Source: Funneliformis mosseae
Taxonomy: Eukaryota; Glomeromycota; Glomeromycetes; Glomerales; Glomeraceae
Assembly (NCBI GenBank): GCA_910592005.1
Contig: CAJVPP010001227.1
Span: 1 to 21,609, forward strand
DNA: 21,609 nucleotides
Direction of reading: 5' to 3'
A program made the translations under genes and the position numbers. Positions 20,865-21,609 of this stretch are shown in pieces; position 1 is the stretch's first letter, and every line of letters begins with the position of its first letter. The notes under the pieces were generated by a model that had not been told where the DNA came from, did not search any database, and saw only the letters and a program-made list of their open reading frames with translations.

Positions 20865-21034
20865 AATTTTTGTAACACAGTAATTTTGATCAATAACGAC
20901 AATTTTTGTAATGGCAATTTTTGTAACAGTAATTTTGTAGCACTAATTTTTGTAACAATAATATTTGTATTGGCTATTTTTAAATAGTAATTTTGTAGTG
21001 GCAATTACTAAAATAATAATTTTGTAACATCAAT
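20865..21034 (+). repeat. 15-bp minisatellite inside the hAT left end
   Basis: About eleven degenerate units with consensus AATTTTTGTAACAGT, 13 to 19 bases each. Examples are AATTTTTGTAATGGC, AATTTTTGTAACAGT, AATTTTGTAGCACT and AATTTTGTAGTGGC. It fills the gap between the subterminal repeats and the transposase frame. Confidence 0.75.
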
Positions 21035-21098
21035 TTTTTTTAAAAATGATAATTATCAAAAAAAAATCTAAATAATTCTCATACTTCTTTTTGTTGAA

Positions 21099-21485
21099 AT
21101 GGAAAAACAAAAAAAAAGAAGCCTCTTCTGAAAGGATATTAAGTAGTGATGAATTCAATCCTAACCAACTTAAGGATAATAAAGATGAGTGGGTAATTAA
21201 CCTTGACGAAATTAATCCTGATGAATCAGCTAGTAATATTTCAAAGACTAGTCAGGCTTCAAATTCAGAAACAAATATTTCATTAAGAAGTAGTATTGTG
21301 TGGTTATATTTTAATAAGAATCTAACTGATGCATTTGATTATAATATTTGTAAAATATGTTCAAAAAAATATCAAATATCAACAAGTGTATCTTCTTTAC
21401 AAAAACATTTTCAAACACATTAACTTCAAGCACTTACAAAAATACAAAAAATTAAAAATAATATTACAACTCCTTATAATAGGCA
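21099..21485 (+). pseudogene. hAT transposase N-terminus with BED zinc finger, truncated
   Basis: BED fingers bind DNA at the N-terminus of many hAT transposases. After an acidic, Ser/Asn-rich leader (LDEINPDESASNISKTSQAS) the finger reads SSIVWLYFNKN, then CKICSKKY (about 21349-21372) and SLQKHFQTH (about 21394-21420). This gives CX2C...HX3H with the usual aromatic residue before the first Cys. The frame ends in TAA at 21421-21423, but the same frame then continues LQALTKIQKIKNNITTPYNRQ to about 21485, so that stop is an internal lesion. The only nearby ATG (21099) is out of frame with the finger, apparently through a length change in the poly-A run at 21108-21118. Beyond about 21485 the gene is cut by the LTR. 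Confidence 0.65.
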
Positions 21486-21609
21486 ATATTAACATTATTC
21501 TTTCTGTCGAATAAGTTAACTATAATATGAAGTCAGGGAGGCAATAGCTATGACTTAAATCCAATCAACTTGACATGCTGTTTATTAGAGTTTATTTAGT
21601 TAACAAGAA
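21475..21609 (-). mobile_element. Second copy of the 5304-type LTR, antisense, partial
   Basis: The last 125 bases are the reverse complement of the right part of the solo LTR. AGGGAGGCAATAGCTATGAC and the following AACTTGACATGCTG, GTTTATTAGAG and TTTAGTTAACAAGAA match 5511-5595 with few differences, and similarity extends leftwards through AATAAGTTAACTATAAT to about 21485. The terminal bases are too diverged to fix the end (about 21475). It lies inside the hAT element in opposite orientation and runs off the window. Confidence 0.8.

Larger units (their letters stand above)
20646..21485 (+). mobile_element. 5' part of a hAT transposon, interrupted by an LTR
   Basis: TAGGGATGGGAAAG at 20646 has the form of a hAT terminal inverted repeat. 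It is followed by subterminal repeats, a 15-bp minisatellite and a BED-finger frame: the order expected for the left end of a hAT element. The 8 bp just outside, TCAGTAGT, would be the target duplication, but the right end is not in the window to test it. Transposase-like sequence stops at about 21475-21490, where the antisense LTR begins. Confidence 0.6.

Noticed and set aside
21329..21514. 61-codon plus frame overlapping the BED finger
   Set aside because: It overlaps the finger in another frame and runs into the antisense LTR; a shadow frame.
1..21609. CRISPR array, rRNA or prokaryotic operon signals
   Set aside because: The short tandem repeats lack spacers of regular length, and all recognisable genes are eukaryotic transposon or HMG-box types.

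Overview
The window looks like nuclear DNA of a fungus, most likely an arbuscular mycorrhizal fungus (Glomeromycotina, Rhizophagus-like). The reasons are its very high A+T content, a dense layer of decayed transposons of families common in those genomes, and a pair of MATA-type HMG-box reading frames, a family known to be greatly expanded there. The assignment rests on protein-level recognition by eye and is an inference. I found no rRNA, tRNA or CRISPR, and no intact gene of any size.

Layout, left to right. 1-235 is a block of more mixed composition (LTR-like end or decayed frame). 236-4240 is A+T desert holding degenerate 'GGCAAATTTGCC' repeats (about 1093-1290) and a piggyBac-type transposase pseudogene (about 2100-2990). 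4250-4690 (-) is the C-terminus of a MULE/FAR1-like transposase with a damaged zinc knuckle. A 9-bp minisatellite (5171-5224) is followed by a solo LTR with a perfect 5-bp target duplication (5304-5649), then a Tc1/mariner transposase remnant (-, about 5860-6330) with a candidate inverted terminus. From about 7560 to 11720 lies a Ty3/gypsy retrotransposon on the minus strand: a probable 3' LTR, then integrase, RNase H and reverse transcriptase, all broken and truncated at the 5' end.

At about 11720 the composition changes sharply. 11720-16950 is an island rich in CpG compared with everything around it. It contains two head-to-head HMG-box genes inside a roughly 1-kb inverted duplication (about 12750-13820 and 15285-16300). 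Each copy carries a different lesion: the left a 1-nt frameshift just before the HMG box, the right an internal stop plus a 1-nt deletion. Their C-terminal tails still align well. A small two-exon candidate lies at the right edge of the island.

16950-20250 returns to CpG-poor desert with a decayed frame and a 50-bp tandem duplication. The right end holds another decayed frame (about 20255-20610), then the 5' end of a hAT transposon (TIR at 20646, subterminal repeats, a 15-bp minisatellite, a BED-finger frame). That hAT is cut by a second, antisense copy of the same LTR as the one at 5304-5649, which runs off the window.

The genes do not form a pathway. The picture is a small gene island with a duplicated putative DNA-binding protein inside transposon wreckage, in which many coding lesions are of the C-to-T / G-to-A type.
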